From contig JANXMO010000355.1 in assembly GCA_025354615.1 (NCBI GenBank), positions 1 through 19,968 of the forward strand: a stretch of DNA of 19,968 bases, read 5' to 3'. The stretch comes from Burkholderiales bacterium. Its GTDB lineage: Bacteria; Pseudomonadota; Gammaproteobacteria; Burkholderiales; Burkholderiaceae_C. This document shows positions 8,057 to 15,796 of the stretch, piece after piece. Both the position numbers and the translations under genes were made by a program. A model generated the notes under the pieces. That model was given only the letters and a program-made list of their open reading frames with translations. It was not told where the DNA came from and did not search any database. Position 1 is the first letter of the stretch. Each line of letters starts with the position of its first letter.

Positions 8057-8496
8057 TGCAGCGTGGCCGGCCCGTCCAACAGCGCTTGCACCTCGCGGGC
8101 GGTGCCGGGGCTGGCATGGTGGACGGCCAGGCGCCAGCCCATGCCGGTTTTGACATAAACATTGGTCGCCGCCACCCAGGCGGTTTGCCGGCCCTCGGGC
8201 AGCATGGCCTGCACGCATTCGAGCACGCTGTGAATGGCGCAGTTGCCGGCCTGCAGGCGCTGCACCCGCTCTGGCGTGGCGTCGATGGGGCCATTGGCAA
8301 ACAGGGTCTCGAAACTGCTTCGAATGTCGGCTGTGCCGACCAGGCGTGCGCCAGCAGGGTGAATGCAGGCAATTTCTTCTTCGTCGGCCCAGACGGCCAT
8401 CAGCCGGTCGATGTCGGCTTGCTGCAAGGCATCGTAGAACTCCTGTTCAACGGCGTCAGGCGAGTCCATGGGCTGCAGCGGCCGGGTGCGGGCCAT
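8053..8496 (-). CDS. NTF2/SnoaL-like domain protein
   Basis: A small protein of 147 residues with the pattern of the nuclear transport factor 2/SnoaL-like cone fold. An N-terminal helix (VEQEFYDALQQADIDRLMAV) leads into WADEEEIACIHPAGARLVG, then the helix DIRSSFETLFANG, then beta strands ending GWRLAVHHAS. Members bind small hydrophobic ligands or act as small enzymes; no specific activity can be assigned. The frame is open further upstream to 8580, but ATG 8496 overlaps the purU stop as TGATG and gives a normal-length protein. A second ATG at 8469 (MDSPDAVEQEF) is also plausible. It sits between purU and the hydrolase and seems translationally coupled to both. Confidence 0.8.
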   Translation of the reverse strand: MARTRPLQPMDSPDAVEQEFYDALQQADIDRLMAVWADEEEIACIHPAGARLVGTADIRSSFETLFANGPIDATPERVQRLQAGNCAIHSVLECVQAMLPEGRQTAWVAATNVYVKTGMGWRLAVHHASPGTAREVQALLDGPATLH

Positions 8497-9377
8497 CAGC
8501 GCAGCACCACGGTTTTGCGGCCATTGATCAACACCCGGTGCTCGATGTGCCAGCGCACCGCGCGCGCCAGCACCACGCATTCGACGTCACGCCCGATGGC
8601 GGTGACTTCATCAGGGCTGAGTGCATGGCCAACGCGCTCCACATCCTGCTCGATGATGGGGCCTTCATCAAGGTCGGGCGTTACATAGTGCGCGGTGGCG
8701 CCAATCAATTTGACGCCTCGCTGGTGAGCCTGCAGATATGGCTTTGCGCCTTTGAAACTGGGCAAAAAACTGTGGTGGATGTTGATCGCGCGGCCCTGCA
8801 GAAATTCGCAAAACGGGCCGCTCAGAATTTGCATGTAACGCGCCAACACCAGCAGGTCGACCTGGTGCTTCTCCATCAGCGCCTGCACCTGCAGCTCTTG
8901 GTGGCGCTTGTCCTGCGGCGTGGCGTTCGGCGGCAGCGGCAGATGATGAAAGAGCACGCCGTGATTGGCCGTGAGTTCGGCAAAGTCCGGGTGGTTGGAC
9001 ACCACGCCCACGACCTCCGCCGCCAACTGACCCGCTTGTACACGGAACAGCAAATCGTTCAGGCAATGCCCGAACTTGCTGACCATCAGCAGCAGCCGGG
9101 GTTTGACTGCCAGTGCCGCAAAGCGCAGTTGCATCGCGTGGTTGTCACGAATGCCGCTGAACAGCGCGTCCAGTGCCGCGGTGGAGTCCAGGGGCGGCGG
9201 TGCCGTGAAATGCACCCGCATAAAAAACAAGCCCGTGGCATCCGGGCTTTGTACGTCACCAAATTGCTGCGAATCGACAATGTTGCAGCCCGCCCGGTAC
9301 AAAAGACCGGAGACGGCGAACACAATCCCTTTGACATCGGGGCATGACAAAGTCAAAACGAAGTCGCACGTACTCAT
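8496..9377 (-). CDS. purU: Formyltetrahydrofolate deformylase
   Basis: Hydrolyses 10-formyltetrahydrofolate to formate and tetrahydrofolate, balancing the one-carbon pool and supplying formate for PurT-type purine synthesis. An N-terminal ACT domain (about 4-85: FVLTLSCPDVKGIVFAVSGL, then AGCNIVDSQQFGD) senses ligand, probably methionine/glycine balance as in E. coli. The C-terminal formyltransferase-fold domain carries the catalytic set N199, H201 (INIHHSFLPSFKGA) and D237 (TPDLDEGPIIEQD). From ATG 9377 the product has 293 residues, close to the family norm. ATG 9389 (MKPHMSTCDF) is an alternative and the open frame reaches 9458; none has a strong Shine-Dalgarno. It is the first gene of a tight trio with the NTF2-like and YheT genes. 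The gap 9378-9529 to katE shows no clear gene. Confidence 0.95.
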   Translation of the reverse strand: MSTCDFVLTLSCPDVKGIVFAVSGLLYRAGCNIVDSQQFGDVQSPDATGLFFMRVHFTAPPPLDSTAALDALFSGIRDNHAMQLRFAALAVKPRLLLMVSKFGHCLNDLLFRVQAGQLAAEVVGVVSNHPDFAELTANHGVLFHHLPLPPNATPQDKRHQELQVQALMEKHQVDLLVLARYMQILSGPFCEFLQGRAINIHHSFLPSFKGAKPYLQAHQRGVKLIGATAHYVTPDLDEGPIIEQDVERVGHALSPDEVTAIGRDVECVVLARAVRWHIEHRVLINGRKTVVLR

Positions 9378-9529
9378 ATGCGGCTTCATTGTACGGAGCC
9401 ACTGGGCCGTCCACTCAACCTGGGCAGCACTTCGACCGCAACAGGCCAGGGGTGACACAACGGGTTTTGCGCCGGCCCTGGAAACAAATCAACCGCTGTT
9501 GCTGAAGCGTCTTCTTTGACGGCTTTTTC

Positions 9530-11995
9530 TCAAGCCCATGGCGACTGCAGTTCACGCGCATACGGGCGGTGCGCGCCCACTGCCGTGATGAAAGCGGCCA
9601 GCGCCGCGTTGTCTGACGCGTCATCGGCCTGCACCAGGCCAGGGTCCAGCGGCTCGCCTTGTGGCACCGCGGCAATGCCCGCCGCGGCCAGCAGCGCACT
9701 GCTCCCGGCGCCGAGCAACAGCACAGGCTTGCAATGGCGGTACTGCTCCTTGATGAAGTCCATTGCCGGGCCGCTGGCTGCCAGGCGCGCTGCAACGGCA
9801 TCGCCTGCCGGCACCACGACGGCATCCCACAGCACCGACGGCATGGCTTCAATGCTGGTTTCGATTTCAATCGGCTCTCCACCGTCCAGCGCCACACGGC
9901 CCAAGCGCAGCCCGATAAAACGCGGAACGGCCTGCGCCTCGACGAGGGCTTGTTGGGCTTGGCGCAGTGAAATGGCATCTGCGCCTTCCACCACGAGCAG
10001 TGCTACTCGCCGGCCCGCCGGGCCCACTTGGCCGGGCCGCGCCAGAAGTGACAGTGCAGGCGACACCTCGACCTCGCTGCGCACTGGCACTTGCAATGCC
10101 AGCGGTTGCACGGCGGGCACTTCCATGCCGAGCCCAGCGGCCACGCCGCCGGCCAACTGGGCATCAACGTTGACGAGTTGCGACAGCATCCGCTCGCGAA
10201 TCGCCGGCACCGTCAAGCGCGACAGCTCGAAGCGGAAGGCGTCGATGATGTGGCGCTTTTCATCAGCAGTCTGGCTGCGCCAGAACAATTGCGCCTGTGA
10301 GTAATGGTCTGCAAATTTCTCGGGCTTGCCGCGCACCTTGTCTTCCTGAACTGGCGCGGGCACTGACACAAAGCCCTTCATGCCGGCCTGGAACGGGCAT
10401 CCGCCGCCCAGTGAATTGGGTTCATACGCCACGCGGCCTCGGGCAATGGCCTGTCGGTGCATGCCATCGCGCTGGTTGTTGTGCACCTGAGCCACCGGCG
10501 CATTGACCGGAATTTCGTGGAAATTGGGGCCGCCCAAGCGCGAAATTTGCGTGTCGAGGTAGCTGTGGATGCGGCCTTGCAACAGCGGGTCATTGCTGAA
10601 GTCAATGCCCGGCACCACGTGCGCCGTGCAAAAAGCCACTTGTTCTGTTTCCGCGAAGAAGTTGTCAGGGTTGCGGTTCAGCACCATTTTCCCGACCGCG
10701 CGCAGCGGCACCAGCTCTTCCGGCACGATCTTGGTGGCATCGAGCACGTCGAACGAAAATGCCTCGGCTTGCGCTTCGGTGAAGACTTGAAACGCCAGCT
10801 CATATTCCGGGAAGTTGCCGCCCTCGATGGCTTCCCACAAGTCACGGCGGTGAAAGTCAGGGTCGGCGCCGCACAGCTTGGCGGCTTCGTCCCACACCAA
10901 TGAATGCGTGCCGGCCAAGGGCTGCCAATGGAATTTGACGAATACCGACTCCCCGTCGGCATTGACCAGGCGATAGGTGTTGACGCCAAAACCCTGCATC
11001 GTGCGGTAGCTGCGTGGAATGCCGCGATCGCTCATCGCCCACAGCGTGTGGTGAATCGACTCGGGCATCAGCGAGATGAAGTCATAGAACGTGTCGTGCG
11101 CAGACGAGGCCTGCGGCATGCCGTGGTGCGGCTCAGGTTTGACGGCGTGGATCAAGTCGGGAAACTTCATGGCATCTTGAATGAAAAACACCGGAATGTT
11201 GTTTCCCACCAAGTCCCAATTGCCGTCGTCGGTGTAGAACTTGACGGCAAAGCCGCGCGTGTCACGCACCGTGTCGGCCGAGCCCCGCTCGCCGGCAACG
11301 GTTGAAAAGCGCACGAACACAGGCGTTTGCTTCCCAGCTTCGGAGAACAAGTCGGCGCGTGTGATGTCCGCCAGTGAACCGTAGGACTCGAAATAGCCAT
11401 GCGCACCCGAGCCGCGTGCGTGCACCACGCGTTCGGGAATTCGTTCGTGGTCGAAGTGGGTGATTTTTTCACGCAGGATGAAGTCTTCCATCAGCGTGGG
11501 CCCGCGCAAGCCCGCTTTGAGCGAATTCTGGTTGTCGCCCACCGCTACGCCTTGATTGGTGGTCAAGGTGCGCAGCCGCGAATCGACGCGCACGCGGTCC
11601 AACGGGCCGTTCAGCGGGTTGTGACCGAATGGCGGCAAGCCATCGCCCAGTTTTGCCGATGCAATGTCTTCACGCAGCGTGCTGCCACTGGCTTCGTCGG
11701 TAGGCGCTTCACTGCCATGCACACCTTCTTGTGGCTGATGGCCGTTGTCCAGCCCATGCTCGGCGGGCTTTAAAGGGTTGAACGGCGTGGCTGCCGCCAG
11801 TTGCTGCGCGCCGGCTTTTTGCGCTCCCAGCTTTTGCTGAATTTCATCAGCCAGTTCGTCTTCGCTGCTTGGCGCGGCGCTGCGGGCAGGCCCTGAAACA
11901 GTGCTTATCAGGGAGCCAACCACTTCAGAGGCGATGGGTGCAGCGGCCACGTCATTCACAAAGCCGGGGGAAGAAACAGAGGGAGAGCGAGCCAT
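9530..11995 (-). CDS. katE: Large-subunit monofunctional catalase (HPII type)
   Basis: A clade-2 haem catalase that dismutates hydrogen peroxide to water and oxygen; 821 residues, slightly longer than E. coli HPII. The distal histidine is H192 in [15 protein letters not shown], the distal asparagine lies in [15 protein letters not shown] (N265/N266), and the proximal haem-ligand tyrosine is Y479 in [19 protein letters not shown] and [13 protein letters not shown] are also typical. The first 130 residues or so form a low-complexity Ala/Ser extension. A flavodoxin/DJ-1-like C-terminal domain starts near 650 ([20 protein letters not shown]). Its [12 protein letters not shown] elbow has no nucleophilic cysteine, so this domain is probably structural, as in HPII. 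ATG 11995 is chosen because AGGA lies upstream with good spacing and the product then begins [11 protein letters not shown]; the open frame runs on to 12103. It is divergent from the BON-domain gene. Confidence 0.96.
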   Translation of the reverse strand: MARSPSVSSPGFVNDVAAAPIASEVVGSLISTVSGPARSAAPSSEDELADEIQQKLGAQKAGAQQLAAATPFNPLKPAEHGLDNGHQPQEGVHGSEAPTDEASGSTLREDIASAKLGDGLPPFGHNPLNGPLDRVRVDSRLRTLTTNQGVAVGDNQNSLKAGLRGPTLMEDFILREKITHFDHERIPERVVHARGSGAHGYFESYGSLADITRADLFSEAGKQTPVFVRFSTVAGERGSADTVRDTRGFAVKFYTDDGNWDLVGNNIPVFFIQDAMKFPDLIHAVKPEPHHGMPQASSAHDTFYDFISLMPESIHHTLWAMSDRGIPRSYRTMQGFGVNTYRLVNADGESVFVKFHWQPLAGTHSLVWDEAAKLCGADPDFHRRDLWEAIEGGNFPEYELAFQVFTEAQAEAFSFDVLDATKIVPEELVPLRAVGKMVLNRNPDNFFAETEQVAFCTAHVVPGIDFSNDPLLQGRIHSYLDTQISRLGGPNFHEIPVNAPVAQVHNNQRDGMHRQAIARGRVAYEPNSLGGGCPFQAGMKGFVSVPAPVQEDKVRGKPEKFADHYSQAQLFWRSQTADEKRHIIDAFRFELSRLTVPAIRERMLSQLVNVDAQLAGGVAAGLGMEVPAVQPLALQVPVRSEVEVSPALSLLARPGQVGPAGRRVALLVVEGADAISLRQAQQALVEAQAVPRFIGLRLGRVALDGGEPIEIETSIEAMPSVLWDAVVVPAGDAVAARLAASGPAMDFIKEQYRHCKPVLLLGAGSSALLAAAGIAAVPQGEPLDPGLVQADDASDNAALAAFITAVGAHRPYARELQSPWA

Positions 11996-12082
11996 AAAAA
12001 ATCCTGAAAGTGACGCGAACAAAGAAGCGGCAGGAAAACGCCGCCGTATCGCAACAACCCGGCAACACTCGTGCCCATTGAC

Positions 12083-12113
12083 TTGTGAAAACGGGAGCGC
12101 CATTTGCTACAAC
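12083..12113 (+). promoter_or_regulatory. Possible extended -10 promoter for BON-domain gene
   Basis: A TTGTGA at 12083-12088 is followed after 19 bases by TACAAC at 12108-12113, which is preceded by TGC, giving an extended -10 (TGCTACAAC). It lies about 34 bases before the BON-domain start codon in the divergent katE/BON interval. The match to consensus is partial, and a second TTGACT at 12078-12083 would be too far for normal spacing. Confidence 0.3.
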
Positions 12114-12146
12114 ATTTTTCTCGTCATTCCTTTTCCGGAGAAATTC

Positions 12147-12464
12147 ATGAAAAAAATCTTGTTGGCTTCAATGATGGTTGCTGTTGGCGTGTTGGGAACA
12201 AGCGGTTGCGCCGTGCGCAGCGGTCAAAGCACCGTGGGCCAATATGTTGATGACGCGGGCATCACTACCCGCGTCAAAGCCCGTTTTGCCGACGACACAG
12301 GCGTCAGCGCAATGCGGATTCAGGTCGAGACACTCAACGGCACGGTGCAGTTGTCAGGCTTTGCCGCCAGCCAAGCTGAAAAAGACAAAGCCGGCCAAGT
12401 GGCCCGCAGTGTTTCCGACGTGAAAGAAGTACGCAACAACATCATCGTTCGCACGGGCAACTGA
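12147..12464 (+). CDS. BON-domain lipoprotein (OsmY-like)
   Basis: A small periplasmic or membrane-attached protein of 105 residues with a single BON domain (about 29-102). The core reads YVDDAGITTRVKARFADDTG, then MRIQVETLNGTVQLSGFAAS, then a C-terminal strand VKEVRNNIIVRTGN. BON domains occur in OsmY, where they help the envelope withstand osmotic and other stress, probably by contact with lipid. The N-terminus MKKILLASMMVAVGVLGTSG followed by C21 looks like a lipoprotein signal, although threonine at -3 is not ideal. If it is not lipidated, it would be a secreted periplasmic protein. CCGGAG lies six bases before the ATG and fixes the start; the frame is open further upstream without support. 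A hairpin with a T-run follows the stop. Its position opposite katE suits a stress role. Confidence 0.88.
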   Translation: MKKILLASMMVAVGVLGTSGCAVRSGQSTVGQYVDDAGITTRVKARFADDTGVSAMRIQVETLNGTVQLSGFAASQAEKDKAGQVARSVSDVKEVRNNIIVRTGN

Positions 12465-12479
12465 TTTTTTACGTCGCGC

Positions 12480-12530
12480 CGGCAAGCGGTGCAGTGGTTT
12501 TGCCAGGCGCGCAGCTTGCCGAGCTTTTTT
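12480..12530 (+). terminator. Rho-independent terminator-like hairpin after BON gene
   Basis: CGGCAAGC (12480-12487) pairs with GCTTGCCG (12514-12521) as an 8-bp stem, and a run of six T ends at 12530. The 26-base loop is long but contains a small inner TGG/CCA pairing. It lies 16 bases after the BON-gene stop and should separate it, at least partly, from the next gene. Confidence 0.5.
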
Positions 12531-12602
12531 ATGTTGCCGCTGTAGTGCTTTATCAGCACATGGCTTCGCGTTTGTTTTCTTATTGCCTTGAAAGGATTCA
12601 TC

Positions 12603-13058
12603 ATGGCTTCCGACACTATCAACACGCTCAACAAGTTGATCGAAACCTCCAAAGACGGTGAATACGGCTTTCGTACATCGGCCGAGCATCTGCAGGATGC
12701 TCAGTTGAAAGCGCTGTTTCTGCAGCGTGCGGAAGCCTGTCGTCAGTCGGCCAATGAGTTGCAGGCACTGGTGCTGCAGCATGGCGGCACGGCGGAAGAA
12801 GGCGGCTCGGCCACCGGCGCCGTTCACCGCGGTTGGGTGGCGGTCAAAGGCTCATTGGCCGGTTACAGCGACAAGGCCTTGCTGGAAGAAACCGAGCGTG
12901 GGGAAGACGTTGCGCTCGACCACTACCGCAGCGCTTTGAAAGACGAAGGCCTGCCGGCTGACGTGCGTGCGTTGATCGAGCGCCAGTACCAGGGCGTCAA
13001 GCGCAATCACGATCAGATTCGCACTTTGCGTGATCAGGCGCGGTTGGTTCATTCCTGA
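12603..13058 (+). CDS. DUF2383 / PA2169-family four-helix-bundle protein
   Basis: A protein of 151 residues that resembles the PA2169/DUF2383 family, predicted as a ferritin-like four-helix bundle. The opening TINTLNKLIETSKDGEYGFR and the pattern AEHLQDAQLKALFLQRAEAC followed by RQSANELQALVLQHGG are characteristic, as is the later ALLEETERGEDVALDHYRSA with RALIERQYQGVKRNHDQIRT. It has no signal peptide and no obvious metal centre. The family is not functionally defined and often sits among stress genes. AAGGA eight bases before ATG 12603 fixes the start; an ATG at 12588 in the same frame lies within or before that ribosome site and is less likely. It is bracketed by two terminator-like hairpins, so it is probably transcribed alone. 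Confidence 0.88.
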   Translation: MASDTINTLNKLIETSKDGEYGFRTSAEHLQDAQLKALFLQRAEACRQSANELQALVLQHGGTAEEGGSATGAVHRGWVAVKGSLAGYSDKALLEETERGEDVALDHYRSALKDEGLPADVRALIERQYQGVKRNHDQIRTLRDQARLVHS

Positions 13059-13140
13059 TTTGCTACGGATGTACTGGCAAGGCCGGTGCTTTGCGTCGGC
13101 CTCGACGGGCCCATTCGCAACAGCACGCGCGATATTGTTT

Positions 13141-13176
13141 GAAGGCCGCCGTTACGACTGGTGGCCTTCGCTTTTT
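13141..13176 (+). terminator. Rho-independent terminator after DUF2383 gene
   Basis: GAAGGCCGCC (13141-13150) pairs with GGTGGCCTTC (13160-13169) as a 10-bp stem with one G-T wobble and a nine-base loop, followed by GC and five T. It is a good intrinsic terminator between the DUF2383 gene and the antiporter gene. Confidence 0.75.
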
Positions 13177-13223
13177 AAGGTTTCGATTGTTGATGGCATG
13201 AAGGTGCGGCCACCGATGCCACC

Positions 13224-14471
13224 ATGTTGACGATTTGGCTGCTGCTGTTTGGCGCGGTGCTGCTGCTGCTGGTGATGGCCGACCGTGCCGTAAGCCGCCT
13301 GCCGTTGTCGCCCGCCGTTATTTACCTGGCCGTTGGCGCAATCGCTGGCCTTTTTTTAGGCGCGCCGGCATCCCAGCAGTTTGAAACCCTGGCGCCTGCC
13401 GCTGCGATTGCCACCGAGGTGGCGGTTCTGCTTTCACTTTTTGCAGTCGGCCTTCGTTTGCGGGTGCCGCCGAGTTTGAAGGCTTGGCGCGTTGCGCTCT
13501 GGATGGCAGGGCCCGGCATGCTGGTGATGATTGGCCTTGCAACATTGGCTGCTTATGCATTGCTGGGCTTGCCATGGAGTGCTGCACTTTTGCTCGCTGC
13601 CGTGCTGGCACCGACAGATCCGGTGCTGGCTTCCGAGGTGCAAATCCGTTCTGATGAAGACCGCGATGCCGTGCGGCTGTCATTGACGGTTGAAGGTGCG
13701 CTGAACGATGGCAGTGCGCTGCCAGTGGTCATGTTGGCGCTGGGGCTGATGGGCCTGCACTCGCTGGGCACGGCCGGCCTGCGCTGGGTTGGTGCCGATT
13801 TGATCTGGCCCATCGGTGGCGGCGCGCTGTTGGGCATTGCGCTCGGCCGCTTTCTTGGGCAGCGCTTGAAAATGCGCATTGAAAACCATGACCGTTTGGC
13901 TCGAGATGAACTGTTGTACATCGGAACGGTGGCCATGGCCTATGGGCTGGCACGGGCAACCGGCACTTCCGCATTTCTGGTTGTTTTTGCCACCGGTGCA
14001 ACCTTGCTTTGGCCATTTCACGACGCCGCGCTTGAGCAAGGCGGGCAAGACCTGACGCAGCGCCTGCAGGCCTTTGGCGCGCGGATCGAGCGCTTGGTGG
14101 AAGCCGCCACGGTATTGGCCGTGGGTGTTGCGCTCAACAGCATCCAGTTCAGCTGGAACGTCGTGGGCTTTGGTCTCTTGATCGCATTCATTGCGCGGCC
14201 GTTGTCCGTCATGGCGGTAGTGCGCTTGAACACAATGCGTCAGCACCAGCGCCGCCTGATGGCCTGGTTTGGCATTCGCGGCATTGGCTCCTTGTTTTAT
14301 CTGGCCTTTGTGCTGGAGCATGGCGTGACAGGCGCCACTGCCGCCACTTTTATCTCCGCCACGCTGATCGGTATTGCACTGTCTATCGTGCTGCATGGCG
14401 TGTCCGCCTCACCGCTGATGATGGCCTACCAAAAGAAGCGCGGGGCGCCACAAAAGCCGCCTGTGCCGTAG
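13224..14471 (+). CDS. CPA1-type Na+(K+)/H+ antiporter
   Basis: An inner-membrane cation/proton antiporter of the CPA1 (NhaP-like) group, 415 residues, with about 12 hydrophobic helices and no sizeable cytoplasmic C-terminal domain. The ion-binding region is recognisable: TDPVLASEVQIRSDEDRDAV, then LTVEGALNDGSALP, whose ND pair supplies the expected transport aspartate. A later segment reads RPLSVMAVVRLN followed by MAWFGIRGIGSLFYL, the basic-plus-GxRG pattern of the family. It should help control internal pH and Na+ or K+; the ion cannot be told from sequence. ATG 13224 gives the expected first helix, but the Shine-Dalgarno is weak. It converges with the acidic-protein gene on the other strand; only 23 bases separate the stops, and no hairpin is seen there. 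Confidence 0.93.
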   Translation: MLTIWLLLFGAVLLLLVMADRAVSRLPLSPAVIYLAVGAIAGLFLGAPASQQFETLAPAAAIATEVAVLLSLFAVGLRLRVPPSLKAWRVALWMAGPGMLVMIGLATLAAYALLGLPWSAALLLAAVLAPTDPVLASEVQIRSDEDRDAVRLSLTVEGALNDGSALPVVMLALGLMGLHSLGTAGLRWVGADLIWPIGGGALLGIALGRFLGQRLKMRIENHDRLARDELLYIGTVAMAYGLARATGTSAFLVVFATGATLLWPFHDAALEQGGQDLTQRLQAFGARIERLVEAATVLAVGVALNSIQFSWNVVGFGLLIAFIARPLSVMAVVRLNTMRQHQRRLMAWFGIRGIGSLFYLAFVLEHGVTGATAATFISATLIGIALSIVLHGVSASPLMMAYQKKRGAPQKPPVP

Positions 14472-14494
14472 CCAGGCAGCTTTTCTTTCTTCAA

Positions 14495-14974
14495 TCAATT
14501 ACCGGCGTGTTTTATGCCTGGGGAGTTGTCGGGAAAGTCTTCCACATCGTCACTGTCGCCGTCTTCTTCCTCTTCGTCCAACGGATCACCGACTTCGGCT
14601 TGATCGACAAAGGCCAGGTCAGCATCTTCGTCGTCTGGGGCTTCTTCTTCTTCTCCATCGGCAGAAAACACTCGATCAATACCGATGTCGGCAGCTTCGC
14701 GCCCACCGGCGTCCAGGCCGGCGCTGCGCCGCTCGCCCGTTCCGGCGGCGTCAGTGGCCGATCCGTCATGCATTTCAGACGGCTGCAGGCCGTGCGGCAT
14801 GTCGTCGCGCAATGCAACGTCGACCGGCATGCCCGGGTCCGACGTGTCACTGTCATCGAGCCCCGCCATGTCACTGCCGCTGTCAGAGTTGTCGCCTGGC
14901 CCAAGGCTGGCGGTGTCACGGCCGGGCGCTTCTTGCGCGGCGTGGTCGATTCCAAGCAAGCTGCTATGTCCCAT
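14495..14974 (-). CDS. Highly acidic, probably disordered hypothetical protein
   Basis: A 159-residue protein I cannot assign to a function. I count 46 Asp/Glu against 7 Lys/Arg, so it is extremely acidic. Charge rises toward the C-terminus in two clusters (GEEEEAPDDEDAD and LDEEEEDGDSDDVEDF). It has no cysteine, no signal peptide, no transmembrane segment and few hydrophobics, so it is probably disordered. The start MGHSSLLGIDHAAQ is set by CAGGAG six bases before ATG 14974. An ATG at 14980 abuts that site. The frame runs on to 15172, but that part is encoded by the adjacent palindromic element and is very likely an artefact. Acidic proteins of this kind can chelate cations or chaperone basic partners, but nothing here shows which. 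It lies in the stress block and converges with the antiporter gene. Confidence 0.75.
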   Translation of the reverse strand: MGHSSLLGIDHAAQEAPGRDTASLGPGDNSDSGSDMAGLDDSDTSDPGMPVDVALRDDMPHGLQPSEMHDGSATDAAGTGERRSAGLDAGGREAADIGIDRVFSADGEEEEAPDDEDADLAFVDQAEVGDPLDEEEEDGDSDDVEDFPDNSPGIKHAGN

Positions 14975-15036
14975 GCTCATCTCCTGTGTTGGCGGAAGTC
15001 GCCGGTCAAAGAATGGCAAGGCGTGTGCCTTTGTTA

Positions 15037-15209
15037 AGGCAACGCTGAACAAGTCCCTCGCGGCCGGCGCATCCTTGCGGTAGGCAGTCTGCGGCGTTGC
15101 AAACGCCCCCGCCAGAGCGTTGGGTATGGCTATGACTGCGGTTTGCGCCTTGCACAGCCCCTCCTGCCGCAAGGCGCGCCGCCTTGCGGGGACTTATTCA
15201 TCGTCGCCC
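15037..15209. repeat. MITE-like palindromic element with terminal inverted repeats
   Basis: A 173-bp non-coding element whose ends are inverted repeats. The left end, GGCAACGCTGAACAAGTCCC at 15038-15057, matches the reverse complement of 15189-15208 (GGCGACGATGAATAAGTCCC) at 17 of 20 positions. Looser matching continues inward to about 50 bases per arm (left CCTTGCGGTAGGCAG, right CCTTGCGGCAGGAGG). The dinucleotide TA flanks both sides (15035-15036 and 15210-15211), as expected of a target duplication. Inside are a perfect GGCGTT/AACGCC hairpin (15093-15107) and a 9-bp CCGCAAGGC/GCCTTGCGG hairpin (15167-15189). It encodes no transposase, so a relative elsewhere would have to mobilise it. It lies between the 3' end of the DUF421 gene and the 5' region of the acidic-protein gene. 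Confidence 0.65.
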
Positions 15210-15220
15210 TAAATCGGTTC

Positions 15221-15789
15221 TCAGGTACCCGGCATGGACTTGTTGCCGCCATTGCCCTGGCCGGCGCCATTGCTGTTCGCGTCGTCTTGATCGGGCCAAC
15301 GGATCACACTGATGCCGCCATCGGGTTCCAATCTGGCCGTTTTTACTTCGGCGAGTTTTTCAACGCCCTGCGTTCCCAGGCTGGCTATCAGTTCCGGCAC
15401 GGTGATGCAATCACGGCGCAGGTTGCGGCCGATCATCTGACCACGCCGCACCAGCACCAGCGCTGGAGGCGCAAGAAAGCGGCGAAAGATGTTGAAGCGA
15501 AAGCTGGCCCAATCCGCAAACCAGTTCCAACCGGCCAACGTGGCAATCAAGATGAAGCCATCACCAACCGTTTCGTAACACCCGCCATCTCGTTTTGGGA
15601 GGCATCGGCAATGACAACCAACAACAAAATGTCGGCAATGCCCATCGAGCCGGCGTCGCGTCGCAATACAAAGCGAAAAATCAAAAAGAGCAGCCAATAC
15701 ACCACGCTGCCACGCAATATCAGCTCGAGTGGATTCAAATGGAAGCGAAACAACTCCAACATTGGCGGCATGGCTTCGAAGAGCGCCAT
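15221..15789 (-). pseudogene. YetF-like (DUF421) membrane protein, frameshifted
   Basis: A DUF421/YetF-family membrane protein gene split by a one-base shift. The N-terminal part starts at ATG 15789 (MALFEAMPPMLELFRFHLNP), has a transmembrane segment, and reaches RRDAGSMGIADILLLVVIAD and ASQNEMAG before running into a wrong-frame tail and a stop. The C-terminal part continues in another frame as YETVGDGFILIATLAGWNWF, then the soluble half PPALVLVRRGQMIGRNLRRD, then CITVPELIASLGTQGVEKLA, ending at 15221. Restoring one G in the run near 15575-15585 (GCGGGTGTTACG read as GCG GGT GGT TAC G) gives one protein of about 189 residues with three transmembrane segments and a C-terminal cytoplasmic domain. 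A sequencing error is a fair alternative to true decay, since the downstream half is well kept. It starts eight bases after the lipocalin stop and is the last gene of that operon. Confidence 0.8.
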
Positions 15790-15796
15790 GCTTCAA

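Noticed and set aside
7026..8372. A 448-codon minus-strand frame overlapping the YheT and NTF2-like genes
   Set aside because: It is in another frame of the same strand and gives Ala/Arg/Pro-rich sequence without motifs; the hydrolase frame holds the full catalytic triad.
9440..9482. CCAGGG/CCCTGG inverted repeat between purU and katE as a terminator
   Set aside because: The loop is over 20 bases and no T-run follows on either strand.
13030..13230. A 66-codon frame between the DUF2383 and antiporter genes
   Set aside because: It runs through a clear intrinsic terminator and overlaps the genes on either side without a convincing ribosome site.
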